This document shows, one piece after another, positions 23,094-30,388 of a stretch of DNA of 30,790 nucleotides (positions are counted from its first letter, which is position 1; every line of letters starts with the position of its first letter). Origin of the DNA: an uncultured Oscillospiraceae bacterium (GTDB lineage Bacteria; Bacillota; Clostridia; Oscillospirales; Acutalibacteraceae); contig URJZ01000016.1 in the NCBI GenBank assembly GCA_900548305.1, positions 1 through 30,790 of the forward strand. Direction: 5' to 3'. The translations under genes were made by a program, and so were the position numbers. Under the pieces are notes generated by a model. The model was not told where the DNA came from and made no database searches. It saw only the letters and a list, made by a program, of their open reading frames with translations.

Positions 23094-24215
23094 CTATACT
23101 TCTGCTAATTCACCAAGACTTTTCGCTTTTAAATATGCATTGATAAAACCGTCAATATCGCCGTCCATAACCGCATTGATATTACCCATTTCATAATTGG
23201 TTCTATGATCTTTTACGAGTGTATAAGGCATAAATATATAAGAACGGATCTGACTGCCCCAACCAATTTCTTTTTGTTCGCCTTTAATATCTTCTATTTT
23301 ATCCAAATGTTCACGCTCTTTGATTTCCATTAATTTAGAAATAAGCATTTTCATTGCCGTATCACGGTTTTGATGTTGGCTACGTTCCACTTGGCATGCT
23401 ACCACAATATTGGTTGGTATATGGGTAATACGAACCGCCGATGATGTTTTATTTACCTTTTGACCGCCAGCACCGCTGGCACGATAAACATCAATACGCA
23501 AGTCATCCGGATTAATATCCACTTGAATATTGTCATCAATCTCAGGCATAACTTCCAATGAAGCAAAAGAAGTATGCCGTCTTCCGGAAGAATCAAATGG
23601 AGAAACACGAACCAAACGATGTACACCTGCTTCGCTTTTCAGAAAGCCATATGCATTGGTTCCTTCTATTAATACAGATGCACTTTTTAAACCGGCCTCT
23701 TCTCCGTCTAGGTAGTCCAATGTTTTCACTTGGTAACCATGACGTTCACCCCAACGACAGTACATGCGGTATAACATTTCTGCCCAATCCTGCGCTTCTG
23801 TCCCTCCCGCACCTGCATGAAAGGTCAAAATTGCATTGTTTCCATCATACTCCCCTTGCAGCAAAGTAGATAGTCGCTGTACTTCCAACTCTGATTTAAA
23901 GTGTTCAAACTCAGCCTGTGCCTCTTCCAAAATAGAAATATCCTCTGCCTCGTTTCCCAATTCTATCAATGTTTGAATATCATCAAATGTTTGCTTTAAA
24001 GCATTATATTTTGATACTTTATTTTTCAAAGTGCTGGTACGCTGTAATATTTTTTGAGAATGACTCATGTCATTCCAAAATTCCGGCTCTGCCGCCTGCG
24101 CCTCCAATTTCTCGATTTCTTCTCCGGCTGCTTTTAAATCCAAAGCTTCTTCTAAATCAAACAAGTCCGGTTTTAATTCGTCCAAAGCCAATTTTAATTC
24201 TTCAAATTGAAGCAT
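23094..24215 (-). CDS. prfB: Peptide chain release factor 2
   Basis: 373 aa from the ATG at 24215. The stop-codon recognition tripeptide SPF is in RVSPFDSSGRRHTSFAS, and the catalytic GGQ in RASGAGGQKVNKTSSAVR. RF2 releases peptides at UGA and UAA. The reading frame is continuous from the first Met, with no in-frame UGA near codon 25, so the common programmed +1 frameshift that autoregulates prfB is absent here. I prefer 24215 over the ATG at 24224 because AAAGGG lies nine bases before it and abuts the other. No convincing terminator follows, so some read-through toward the agr-like locus is possible. Confidence 0.95.
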   Translation of the reverse strand: MLQFEELKLALDELKPDLFDLEEALDLKAAGEEIEKLEAQAAEPEFWNDMSHSQKILQRTSTLKNKVSKYNALKQTFDDIQTLIELGNEAEDISILEEAQAEFEHFKSELEVQRLSTLLQGEYDGNNAILTFHAGAGGTEAQDWAEMLYRMYCRWGERHGYQVKTLDYLDGEEAGLKSASVLIEGTNAYGFLKSEAGVHRLVRVSPFDSSGRRHTSFASLEVMPEIDDNIQVDINPDDLRIDVYRASGAGGQKVNKTSSAVRITHIPTNIVVACQVERSQHQNRDTAMKMLISKLMEIKEREHLDKIEDIKGEQKEIGWGSQIRSYIFMPYTLVKDHRTNYEMGNINAVMDGDIDGFINAYLKAKSLGELAEV

Positions 24216-24323
24216 TCTTATCATCCCTTTATTTCATCTCAAATAGCTATATTGCAATAAATCAATTTATCTGTTTTAATTTCAAAAATTTTCCTAAATA
24301 TTCCCTAAATTAGTAGTTATTTT

Positions 24324-24352
24324 ATTATAGTAGAATTGCCCGAGAAAGTAAA
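24324..24352 (-). promoter_or_regulatory. Sigma-A promoter of prfB
   Basis: Minus-strand TTTACT (24352-24347), 17 bases, TATAAT (24329-24324). Leader of about 100 bases before the prfB ATG. Confidence 0.6.
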
Positions 24353-24401
24353 GCATATTCCAGTGATAATATATGATTCAAAGGAAATTTGAATCAAAAT
24401 A

Positions 24402-24430
24402 TTGCAGTTTGTACAATAATTAGGTACAAT
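24402..24430 (+). promoter_or_regulatory. Sigma-A promoter of the RING/zinc-ribbon membrane protein
   Basis: TTGCAG (24402-24407), 17 bases, TACAAT (24425-24430). It is divergent from the prfB promoter, and the transcript would begin just before a long hairpin. Confidence 0.6.
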
Positions 24431-24447
24431 AAGAAATAAAATGAATA

Positions 24448-24488
24448 ATATCTATCATACAAATTAAGATAATTTGTATGATAGATAT
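24448..24488. repeat. Perfect 18-base inverted repeat in the 5' leader
   Basis: Positions 24448-24465 pair without mismatch with 24471-24488 around AAGAT; the outer core is ATATCTATCATACAAATT. It lies between the -10 and the ribosome site of the RING/zinc-ribbon gene, so it is at the start of the transcript. No T run follows on the plus strand. Confidence 0.8.
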
Positions 24489-24511
24489 ATCAGAAAGGCA
24501 TGGTATCTATT

Positions 24512-25531
24512 ATGTCAAAATATACGGGTTTAGAATGTCCGGTCTGCAAAAATACGTTCAAAGATGATGATGACATTGTGGTTTGCCCCGAATGCGGTGC
24601 ACCATATCACAGAGCGTGCTATCAAAAAGAAGGCCACTGTATCTTTGAAGACAAACATGGAACTGACCAAGCTTGGCAAGCAGAAGAACATGTGCATCAG
24701 GAAGCAGGAGATAAAAAATGTCCTCGTTGTGGTACCGTGAATTCTTCCGATTCCTTATTCTGTTCTAAATGCGGACAATCGCTAAGTTATGACAGTCAGG
24801 CACACGGACAAGCACCGACAGATTCCGAACAGTCTTATACACCTCCAACCCCTCCTCCGGGAGCAGGCCCGAATGTTGGACCAACAGGTATGCCATATCC
24901 CTTTGACCCAATGGGAGGCGTAAATCCCAAAGACCACATTGAAGGTATTGAAGCAGGAGACATGGCAAAGTTTGTACAGGCAAATACGCCATATTATATG
25001 GGAAGATTTTTAAATCTTTCTGCTTTTAAACGAGGACGTTTTCATTTTGCTGCTTTTCTATTTGGTGGCGGCTGGTTTTTATACCGTAAACAATATGTAC
25101 TGGGAACTATTTTAACCGTATTTCAAATTATTGCATCTGTGGCAGCCGGTTTTCTGCAAACATATTATACAATTCCTCTTATGAATGAATTGCTTCCAAA
25201 TGTAAAAAATACCGGAAAATATTACTGGGGTTTTATCGAATCTTGGGATGCACTTGCCGCAAAATCTCCTCTAACATTATTTTTAGTTATGCTGCCTACA
25301 ATACTACTGCTTCTTCAATTAGCAGAACGAATTTTATGTGGTATTTTTGCCAATAAACTGTATTTAAAACATTGTGTAAGAGAAATCAATCAAATTAAAG
25401 TCAATACCACAACAACTCAGGAATATGAGACGCAATTGAAAAAAAGAGGCGGTGTTAGCACAGCACTTGCATTTTCTCTCATGATTTGTTATGTTATTAT
25501 TAATTTTATTCCCATGTTTTTTAACGTTTAA
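24512..25531 (+). CDS. Membrane protein with prokaryotic RING finger, zinc ribbon and DUF2628-like region
   Basis: 339 aa. The N-terminus has a RING-like finger: C9, C12, C25, C28, H33, C36 and C43 (ECPVCKNTF, CPECGAPYHRACYQKEGHC), as in the prokaryotic RING family. A zinc ribbon follows (KKCPRCG...LFCSKCGQ; C70, C73, C84, C87), then a Pro/Gly linker (residues about 108-135) and a membrane part with FHFAAFLFGGGWFLYRKQY, typical of DUF2628 proteins, plus three or four more hydrophobic segments. Function unknown; such proteins are frequent in Clostridia. The ATG at 24512 is used because AAAGG abuts the earlier ATG at 24500. Confidence 0.78.
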   Translation: MSKYTGLECPVCKNTFKDDDDIVVCPECGAPYHRACYQKEGHCIFEDKHGTDQAWQAEEHVHQEAGDKKCPRCGTVNSSDSLFCSKCGQSLSYDSQAHGQAPTDSEQSYTPPTPPPGAGPNVGPTGMPYPFDPMGGVNPKDHIEGIEAGDMAKFVQANTPYYMGRFLNLSAFKRGRFHFAAFLFGGGWFLYRKQYVLGTILTVFQIIASVAAGFLQTYYTIPLMNELLPNVKNTGKYYWGFIESWDALAAKSPLTLFLVMLPTILLLLQLAERILCGIFANKLYLKHCVREINQIKVNTTTTQEYETQLKKRGGVSTALAFSLMICYVIINFIPMFFNV

Positions 25532-25574
25532 ATGTTCAGAGTAATGGATTACATAAACTAAGGAGTTGACATCA

Positions 25575-26453
25575 TTGAAAGTAAGAAAGGCCGTTATCCC
25601 TGCTGCTGGCTTGGGAACACGCGTACTACCTGCTACAAAGGCAATGCCAAAAGAAATGCTGACCATTGTAGATAAACCGGCAATTCAATACATTGTTGAA
25701 GAAGCGGTAAAGTCCGGTATTACAGATATTTTAATTATTACCAATAGAGGTAAAGATGTAATTGAAGATCATTTTGACCGTGTACCGGAATTAGAGGAAC
25801 GTCTTTTGGCAGGAGGAGACTCCAAAAAAGCCATGTTGGATGAAGTAGTGGATATTTCCCGTTTGGCTAACATTTATTTTGTTCGCCAAAAAGAAACCAA
25901 AGGACTAGGACATGCAGTAAACTGCGCTCGTTCTTTCGTAGGCAACGAACCTTTTGCAGTTTTATACGGTGACGATGTTATTATTGGAGAAGATCCTGCT
26001 TGCGGGCAACTCATTCGTGCATATGAAGAATTCGGTCGCGGTGTATTGGGTGTAAACCAAGTTTCTGCAGAAGCAATCACCAAATACAGTTCCTTAAAAG
26101 TAGACCCTATTCGAGATAATTATTTTCTATGCACTGATATGATAGAAAAACCAACCCCTGATAAAATTATGTCTTTATACTCTATTTTAGGTCGCTGTGT
26201 GCTTCCACCTGAAATATTTGATATTTTAGACCAAACACAACCGGGGGCCGGAGGCGAAATTCAGCTGACAGACGCTATGTGCGAACTAGCACGCCGCGAT
26301 GGCATGACTGCCGTTGAGTTTACAGGTAAACGCTATGACATGGGCAATAAATTGGGAATTATGCAAGCAAATGTAGAGCTTGCGCTGCAACATAAAGATA
26401 TTGGTGCTGATTTTAAACAGTATTTACAAGAATTAACAAAAACTCTTTCATAA
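25575..26453 (+). CDS. galU: UTP-glucose-1-phosphate uridylyltransferase
   Basis: 292 aa. Nucleotidyltransferase signature at the N-terminus: KAVIPAAGLGTRVLPATKAMPKEMLTIVDKPAIQYIVEEA, then KETKGLGHAVNCAR, FAVLYGDDVI (metal-binding DD), DMIEKPTP, GGEIQLTDAM and KRYDMGNKLG. It makes UDP-glucose from UTP and glucose-1-phosphate for cell-surface polymers. The start is TTG at 25575, nine bases after AAGGAG, giving the family-standard N-terminus; the TTG at 25566 directly abuts the ribosome site. It lies 43 bases after the RING/zinc-ribbon gene and may be co-transcribed with it. Confidence 0.95.
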   Translation: MKVRKAVIPAAGLGTRVLPATKAMPKEMLTIVDKPAIQYIVEEAVKSGITDILIITNRGKDVIEDHFDRVPELEERLLAGGDSKKAMLDEVVDISRLANIYFVRQKETKGLGHAVNCARSFVGNEPFAVLYGDDVIIGEDPACGQLIRAYEEFGRGVLGVNQVSAEAITKYSSLKVDPIRDNYFLCTDMIEKPTPDKIMSLYSILGRCVLPPEIFDILDQTQPGAGGEIQLTDAMCELARRDGMTAVEFTGKRYDMGNKLGIMQANVELALQHKDIGADFKQYLQELTKTLS

Positions 26454-26457
26454 AAGA

Positions 26458-26487
26458 TTGACAACGCAGTGATAGATATGATATAAT
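26458..26487 (+). promoter_or_regulatory. Strong sigma-A promoter of rpsF-ssb-rpsR
   Basis: TTGACA (26458-26463), 18 bases, TATAAT (26482-26487), with TGA before the -10 (extended -10). It starts five bases after the galU stop. The leader to rpsF is about 80 bases and contains CTGCC/GGCAG near 26534-26546 with a CCG, which could belong to an S6:S18 autoregulatory element, but I cannot confirm the fold. Confidence 0.8.
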
Positions 26488-26506
26488 CACTGCGTTATTC
26501 TTTTAT
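26463..26506 (+). terminator. Probable galU terminator overlapping the rpsF promoter
   Basis: AACGCAGTGAT (26463-26473) pairs perfectly with ATCACTGCGTT (26486-26496) around a 12-base loop, followed by ATTCTTTTAT. The T tail is moderate. The stem contains most of the promoter for the next operon. Confidence 0.6.
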
Positions 26507-26576
26507 ACTTTATAAAAAATAACAATCCTTACTCTGCCGCAGGCAGGGTCTAAAGTCCAAAAGGAGGTGCAATACA

Positions 26577-26927
26577 ATGCCAAATCTAACAAATTCTTAC
26601 GAAACTGTCATCATCCTATCCAACAACCTAGGTGATGAAACAATTGCTGCAACAATTGAAAAGTTTAAAAAGTTAATTGCAGACAATGGTGAGGTTGAAT
26701 CTGTTGAAGATTGGGGTAAACGTAAGTTTGCTTACCCAATTCAAAAACAAACTGAAGGTCACTATACACTAATTAACTTCAAAAGCTCCCCTGAATTTAC
26801 AGCTGAGCTTGACAGAATTTACAATATTACTGACGGAGTACTTCGTTCTCTTATTGTGAAAAAAGAAGTAAAACCTGCTAAAGCAAAAAAAGCTCCAAAA
26901 CAATTTGAAGCTGCTAAAGCAGAATAA
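26577..26927 (+). CDS. rpsF: Ribosomal protein bS6
   Basis: 116 aa. Standard S6 fold motifs: YETVIILSNNLGDETIAATIEKFKKLI, VEDWGKRKFAYPIQKQTEGHYTLINFKS and DGVLRSLIVKKE, with a Lys/Ala-rich C-terminal tail. It binds S18 in the 30S subunit. AAAGGAGGTG precedes the ATG. It is first in the conserved rpsF-ssb-rpsR operon. Confidence 0.97.
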   Translation: MPNLTNSYETVIILSNNLGDETIAATIEKFKKLIADNGEVESVEDWGKRKFAYPIQKQTEGHYTLINFKSSPEFTAELDRIYNITDGVLRSLIVKKEVKPAKAKKAPKQFEAAKAE

Positions 26928-26952
26928 TTGCTGAGGAGGAAAGTGATTCATT

Positions 26953-27420
26953 ATGTTAAACGTTGCAATACTAATGGGCCGTTTAGTTGCTGACCCTGAA
27001 ATTCGCCATACACCAAACGATATTGCGGTAACAAGCTTTACCATTGCTGTTGACCGTTCCTATGTAAAATCCGGTGCAGAACGCCAAGCGGATTTTATTG
27101 ATATTGTTGCATGGCGTGCAACTGCAGAATTTGTATGTAAATATTTTCGCAAGGGTCAAATGATTGCTGTGCAAGGATCGATTCAAACCAGATCTTACAC
27201 TGACAAAGACGGCAATAAACGAAAAGCTTTTGAAATTGTAGCGGATAATGTACACTTTGCTGATTCCAAACGTGATACTTCCGCACCTGCAATGGGCGGT
27301 GGTATGTATCAGCAACCTACAGCACGTCCTGAAGTAACAAGTGCTCCCGCACCTGCTTATACTAGCGGTGATACCGGAGACTTTGAAGAAATTTTGAATG
27401 ACGATGATTTGCCATTCTAA
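26953..27420 (+). CDS. ssb: Single-stranded DNA-binding protein
   Basis: 155 aa. The OB-fold begins MLNVAILMGRLVADPEIRHTPNDIAVTSFTIAVDR and runs through FIDIVAWRATAEFVCKYFRKGQMIAVQGSIQTRSYTDKDGNKRKAFEIVADNVHF. A Gly/Pro/Ala-rich linker leads to the acidic tip DDDLPF, the docking site for SSB partner proteins (such as RecJ, PriA and RecQ in other bacteria). GAGGAGG precedes the ATG; it lies between rpsF and rpsR as in most Firmicutes. Confidence 0.97.
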   Translation: MLNVAILMGRLVADPEIRHTPNDIAVTSFTIAVDRSYVKSGAERQADFIDIVAWRATAEFVCKYFRKGQMIAVQGSIQTRSYTDKDGNKRKAFEIVADNVHFADSKRDTSAPAMGGGMYQQPTARPEVTSAPAPAYTSGDTGDFEEILNDDDLPF

Positions 27421-27462
27421 ATTTTAAAATTCTGAAAATCAAATGTAAAAGGAGGCTTTACC

Positions 27463-27726
27463 ATGTCTGAAAGAAATGAAAGACCAGAAAGAGACAACCG
27501 TCGCGGCGGTGCACGTAAAGGCCGTAAAAAAGTTTGCAGCTTCTGTGTTGATAAAGTAGATAACATCGATTATAAAGATGTTGCAAAACTTCGCCGTTTT
27601 GTTTCTGAAAGAGCAAAAATTCTACCTCGTAGAGTAACAGGTACATGTGCACACCATCAACGTGAGTTGACTGTTGCAATTAAACGCGCACGTATTATTT
27701 CATTGCTACCATTCAGCAGTGACTGA
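27463..27726 (+). CDS. rpsR: Ribosomal protein bS18
   Basis: 87 aa. Basic N-terminus, then KVCSFCVDKVDNIDYKDVAKLRRFVSERAKILPRRVTGTCAHHQRELTVAIKRARIISLLPF. The cysteines C25, C28 and C62 with H65 indicate the zinc-binding (C+) form. AAAGGAGG precedes the ATG. Last gene of the operon. Confidence 0.97.
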   Translation: MSERNERPERDNRRGGARKGRKKVCSFCVDKVDNIDYKDVAKLRRFVSERAKILPRRVTGTCAHHQRELTVAIKRARIISLLPFSSD

Positions 27727-27745
27727 TTCTAAATAAGAAGTATAT

Positions 27746-27786
27746 AGGTCAATGCAGTTTTTGCTGTATTGACCTTTTTGTTTTTT
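27746..27786 (+). terminator. Terminator of rpsF-ssb-rpsR
   Basis: AGGTCAATGCAG (27746-27757) pairs with CTGTATTGACCT (27764-27775), one G-U, followed by TTTTTGTTTTTT. Confidence 0.9.
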
Positions 27787-27806
27787 ACACTGAAACGTAG
27801 TATAAT
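27778..27806 (+). promoter_or_regulatory. Possible promoter of the amidohydrolase gene
   Basis: TTGTTT (27778-27783), 17 bases, TATAAT (27801-27806). The -35 overlaps the T run of the preceding terminator. About 30 bases before the TTG start. Confidence 0.5.
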
Positions 27807-27837
27807 ACTGATAATAAAAATGGAAGGAGGTTATCCG

Positions 27838-28629
27838 TTGCGTATTGATTTTCACACTCATGTATTTCCTGACAAATTAGCCAAAAAAGCACTTACGTCT
27901 ATATCAAAACATACAGGTGCCCCCTACTTTACCAATGGAACTGTAGCAGATACAGATAAAAAATTAAAGGAATGGAATGTGGACGTTTCTGTTGCACTAC
28001 ACATTGCAACCAATCCAAAGCAACAGTATAATGTGAATACTTGGGCAGCCGAAATTCAAACGGAAAATCGCTTTTGCTTTGGTTCTATACATCCTGACTC
28101 GCCGGATACTTTATTTGAGCTGGAAAGAATTAAAAATCTGGGACTATACGGAGTAAAACTTCACCCGTACTTTCAATCATTCAATATAGATGATAAAAAG
28201 ATGTTCCCTATCTATGACTGCATTTCTTCTTTAAAACTTCCTCTGCTTCTACATGTTGGATTTGATCCCTCTTATCCAGGAGCCACAGAAGGCGTTCCAC
28301 AGCGTTTGACTACAGTATTGGAAAATTTCCCTCACTTAACAATCATAGCTGCTCATATGGGCGGTCTGGGCTGTTATCAAGAGGCGCAAACTTATCTTTT
28401 GGGAAAACCAATTTATATTGATACTGCAATTGCTTCTCAATTTTTAACTCCTGAAATGTTCCGTCATATGTTATTAAAACATGACTCACAGCGTATTTTA
28501 TTTGGCAGTGACTGTCCTTGGAGTTCATCTCTGGCCGAAGCGCAATTGATTAAACAAAGTAATCTTTCCTCTGAACAACTTGAAAATATTTTTTCAAAAA
28601 ATGCGCAAAGAATACTACATATACAATAA
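27838..28629 (+). CDS. Amidohydrolase-family metal-dependent hydrolase
   Basis: 263 aa TIM-barrel hydrolase of the Amidohydrolase_2 type. Metal ligand motifs: MRIDFHTHVFP (H6, H8), GVKLHPYFQ, LLLHVGF, IIAAHMGG and ILFGSDCPW, the last with the catalytic Asp. The family includes decarboxylases and hydrolases, and the substrate cannot be told from sequence. The start is TTG at 27838, seven bases after AAGGAGG and giving the canonical RIDFHTH opening; an in-frame ATG at 27769 lies in the rpsR terminator. Single-gene unit with a shared convergent terminator. Confidence 0.85.
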   Translation: MRIDFHTHVFPDKLAKKALTSISKHTGAPYFTNGTVADTDKKLKEWNVDVSVALHIATNPKQQYNVNTWAAEIQTENRFCFGSIHPDSPDTLFELERIKNLGLYGVKLHPYFQSFNIDDKKMFPIYDCISSLKLPLLLHVGFDPSYPGATEGVPQRLTTVLENFPHLTIIAAHMGGLGCYQEAQTYLLGKPIYIDTAIASQFLTPEMFRHMLLKHDSQRILFGSDCPWSSSLAEAQLIKQSNLSSEQLENIFSKNAQRILHIQ

Positions 28630-28667
28630 AAAAAGGTAAGCTGTTATTTTACAGCTTACCTTTTTTT
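28628..28667. terminator. Bidirectional terminator between convergent genes
   Basis: GGTAAGCTGT (28635-28644) pairs with ACAGCTTACC (28651-28660) around TATTTT, flanked by seven A and seven T. It serves the amidohydrolase on the plus strand and the pseudokinase gene on the minus strand, and overlaps both stop codons. Confidence 0.93.
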
Positions 28668-30348
28668 ATGAGCCGGAACTAACAATCAACACAATATGAG
28701 CTCCATATTGCAGTTCATTCCCTGCCGATTGATCTTGATAACCAATCACATATCCAGATTCTAAAACATCTGATTGATAAATATAAGAAACATCAAATCC
28801 TTGTGCTCTTAATTGTTTTTCTGCTTGTTCATAAGACATTCCCGCTACGTTCGGCAATATACGTTTATATGGTCCCTGACTGATTTCAACCACAATGGTT
28901 CCACCCTTTATCATGGTTTCCCCTGCTTTTGGTGTTTGAGAAATAATATTTCCCTCTGGAATTTGATCACTAAACACATAACGAGATGATATTACTTCAT
29001 AATCCAATACTTGTTGTGCTGAACTTGCTTTTACAACAGAATAGTTTTTTCCTACCAGGTTAGGAGCCGCCATTCTTACTTCAGAAATTTCAGAAGTTGG
29101 CGAAGAAAAAACACTTTCTTGCGAACTGGCACTATCTGCTTCTACACTGGAAGTGATAATAAACTCGTCTCTCGTTTGTTTAAAAGGTACCCCACCATAA
29201 AAATTGAAGAAAAATAAAACAACCAAAGCAATTACCAGTACTACCACAGAAGAAATTAAAATCCATCCCCACACAGGTAAAGCCTTTTTCTCTTTCGGCT
29301 CTTTGATATGTTCTGATGCTTTTATTTTTCTCAATTCATCTTCTGTCAGTTTTGGTATGCTTTGTGTTTCCTCAATCACCGCTGTAATTGTTGGAGAGGC
29401 TGACAATTCTGCACGCAAGCGTTCAAAAGTCTGCGTTCTTTTCTGCGGATATACTTGTAACCCATTGGCTAATGAAGTTACAACATGCGGCGGAAGTTCT
29501 TTTAATATCCCTGTTGGAATCAATAACCGCGCATCTTCTTTTCTTTTAATCGCTTTTTCCGGCAAAGTTCCTGTCAAAGAATAAAATAAAGATGCTGTAA
29601 AACCATATACATCTGTTGCTTCTTGAAAAGTTTCCGTCTGACCATACTGTTCCAATGCTGCACAGCCATCCACCAAGTCAACAGGTAATCTGCCTCCTTC
29701 ACGGCGGACTGCTTCAATACAGAAATCTCCCAATTTCATTTTTCCATTTTCCATGATACTAAGAGAATCCAATGAAATGCCATAATGCCCAATGCCATTT
29801 TCATGCAATACACTTAAAGCGGAAAGTACAGGCATAAATAATTTCCTGGCAGCATTCCAATCTAAATTACCGCCGCTTTTTTCAATAAAATATCGCAATG
29901 AAACCTGTTCATCCCAATCAGAAACGGTATACGCTGTACCATTTTCTTCAAAGATATCATAAATATGATCTACTGCCGTTAAATCACGCATATGCGCAAC
30001 GGTACGAGAGTAGGATAAAAATTGTTTCATATAGTCACAATACAAATCATAACAGGCCTGATTGGTCAAACTATCTAAACCGTTGATATCTCTTTGACAC
30101 AATGTTTTTGGAAAATATTCGCGAATCGCAATTTTATTTTTCAGTACTATATCATAACCAATATAAGTAAACCCTTGGCTTCCGTACTTTTTCGCTCGAC
30201 CCACAAGATATCTTCCTTGCAGCAGTGTTTCATAAGGTAAAGCAAGAGGCAATTGAGGTTCGTCTACAAGATGTCCGCACTTTAAACATGTATGATCTTC
30301 AAACAGCGGTTCCATGCAATTCATACATCTTCTTTCTTCTGTTTTCAT
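28666..30348 (-). CDS. Zinc-ribbon, protein-kinase-like (probable pseudokinase), PASTA membrane protein
   Basis: 560 aa. An N-terminal zinc ribbon (C8, C11, C21, C24) precedes a Ser/Thr-kinase-like domain (about 45-310), a Lys/Glu-rich juxtamembrane segment, one transmembrane helix (about 358-383) and two extracellular PASTA domains (about 427-492 and 494-560). The layout resembles PknB/PrkC, which sense muropeptides. The catalytic residues are lost: the VAIK lysine is Arg (IAIREYFP, R76), HRDxxPxN is HYGISLDS (G190 replaces the catalytic Asp, S195 the Asn), DFG is DFC (208-210), and APE is ALE. So kinase activity is unlikely, and a scaffold or sensor role is more probable. GGGGAGGG lies seven bases before the ATG. 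It follows the YebC gene by 40 bases. Confidence 0.88.
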   Translation of the reverse strand: MKTEERRCMNCMEPLFEDHTCLKCGHLVDEPQLPLALPYETLLQGRYLVGRAKKYGSQGFTYIGYDIVLKNKIAIREYFPKTLCQRDINGLDSLTNQACYDLYCDYMKQFLSYSRTVAHMRDLTAVDHIYDIFEENGTAYTVSDWDEQVSLRYFIEKSGGNLDWNAARKLFMPVLSALSVLHENGIGHYGISLDSLSIMENGKMKLGDFCIEAVRREGGRLPVDLVDGCAALEQYGQTETFQEATDVYGFTASLFYSLTGTLPEKAIKRKEDARLLIPTGILKELPPHVVTSLANGLQVYPQKRTQTFERLRAELSASPTITAVIEETQSIPKLTEDELRKIKASEHIKEPKEKKALPVWGWILISSVVVLVIALVVLFFFNFYGGVPFKQTRDEFIITSSVEADSASSQESVFSSPTSEISEVRMAAPNLVGKNYSVVKASSAQQVLDYEVISSRYVFSDQIPEGNIISQTPKAGETMIKGGTIVVEISQGPYKRILPNVAGMSYEQAEKQLRAQGFDVSYIYQSDVLESGYVIGYQDQSAGNELQYGAHIVLIVSSGS

Positions 30349-30388
30349 GCCTATTCCCTCCCCTATAAATCACTTTATTTACATGAGA

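Noticed and set aside
26520..26576. S6:S18 autoregulatory leader of rpsF
   Set aside because: A short CTGCC/GGCAG stem and CCG are present, but I could not reproduce the full conserved fold by eye, so it is mentioned only as a possibility.
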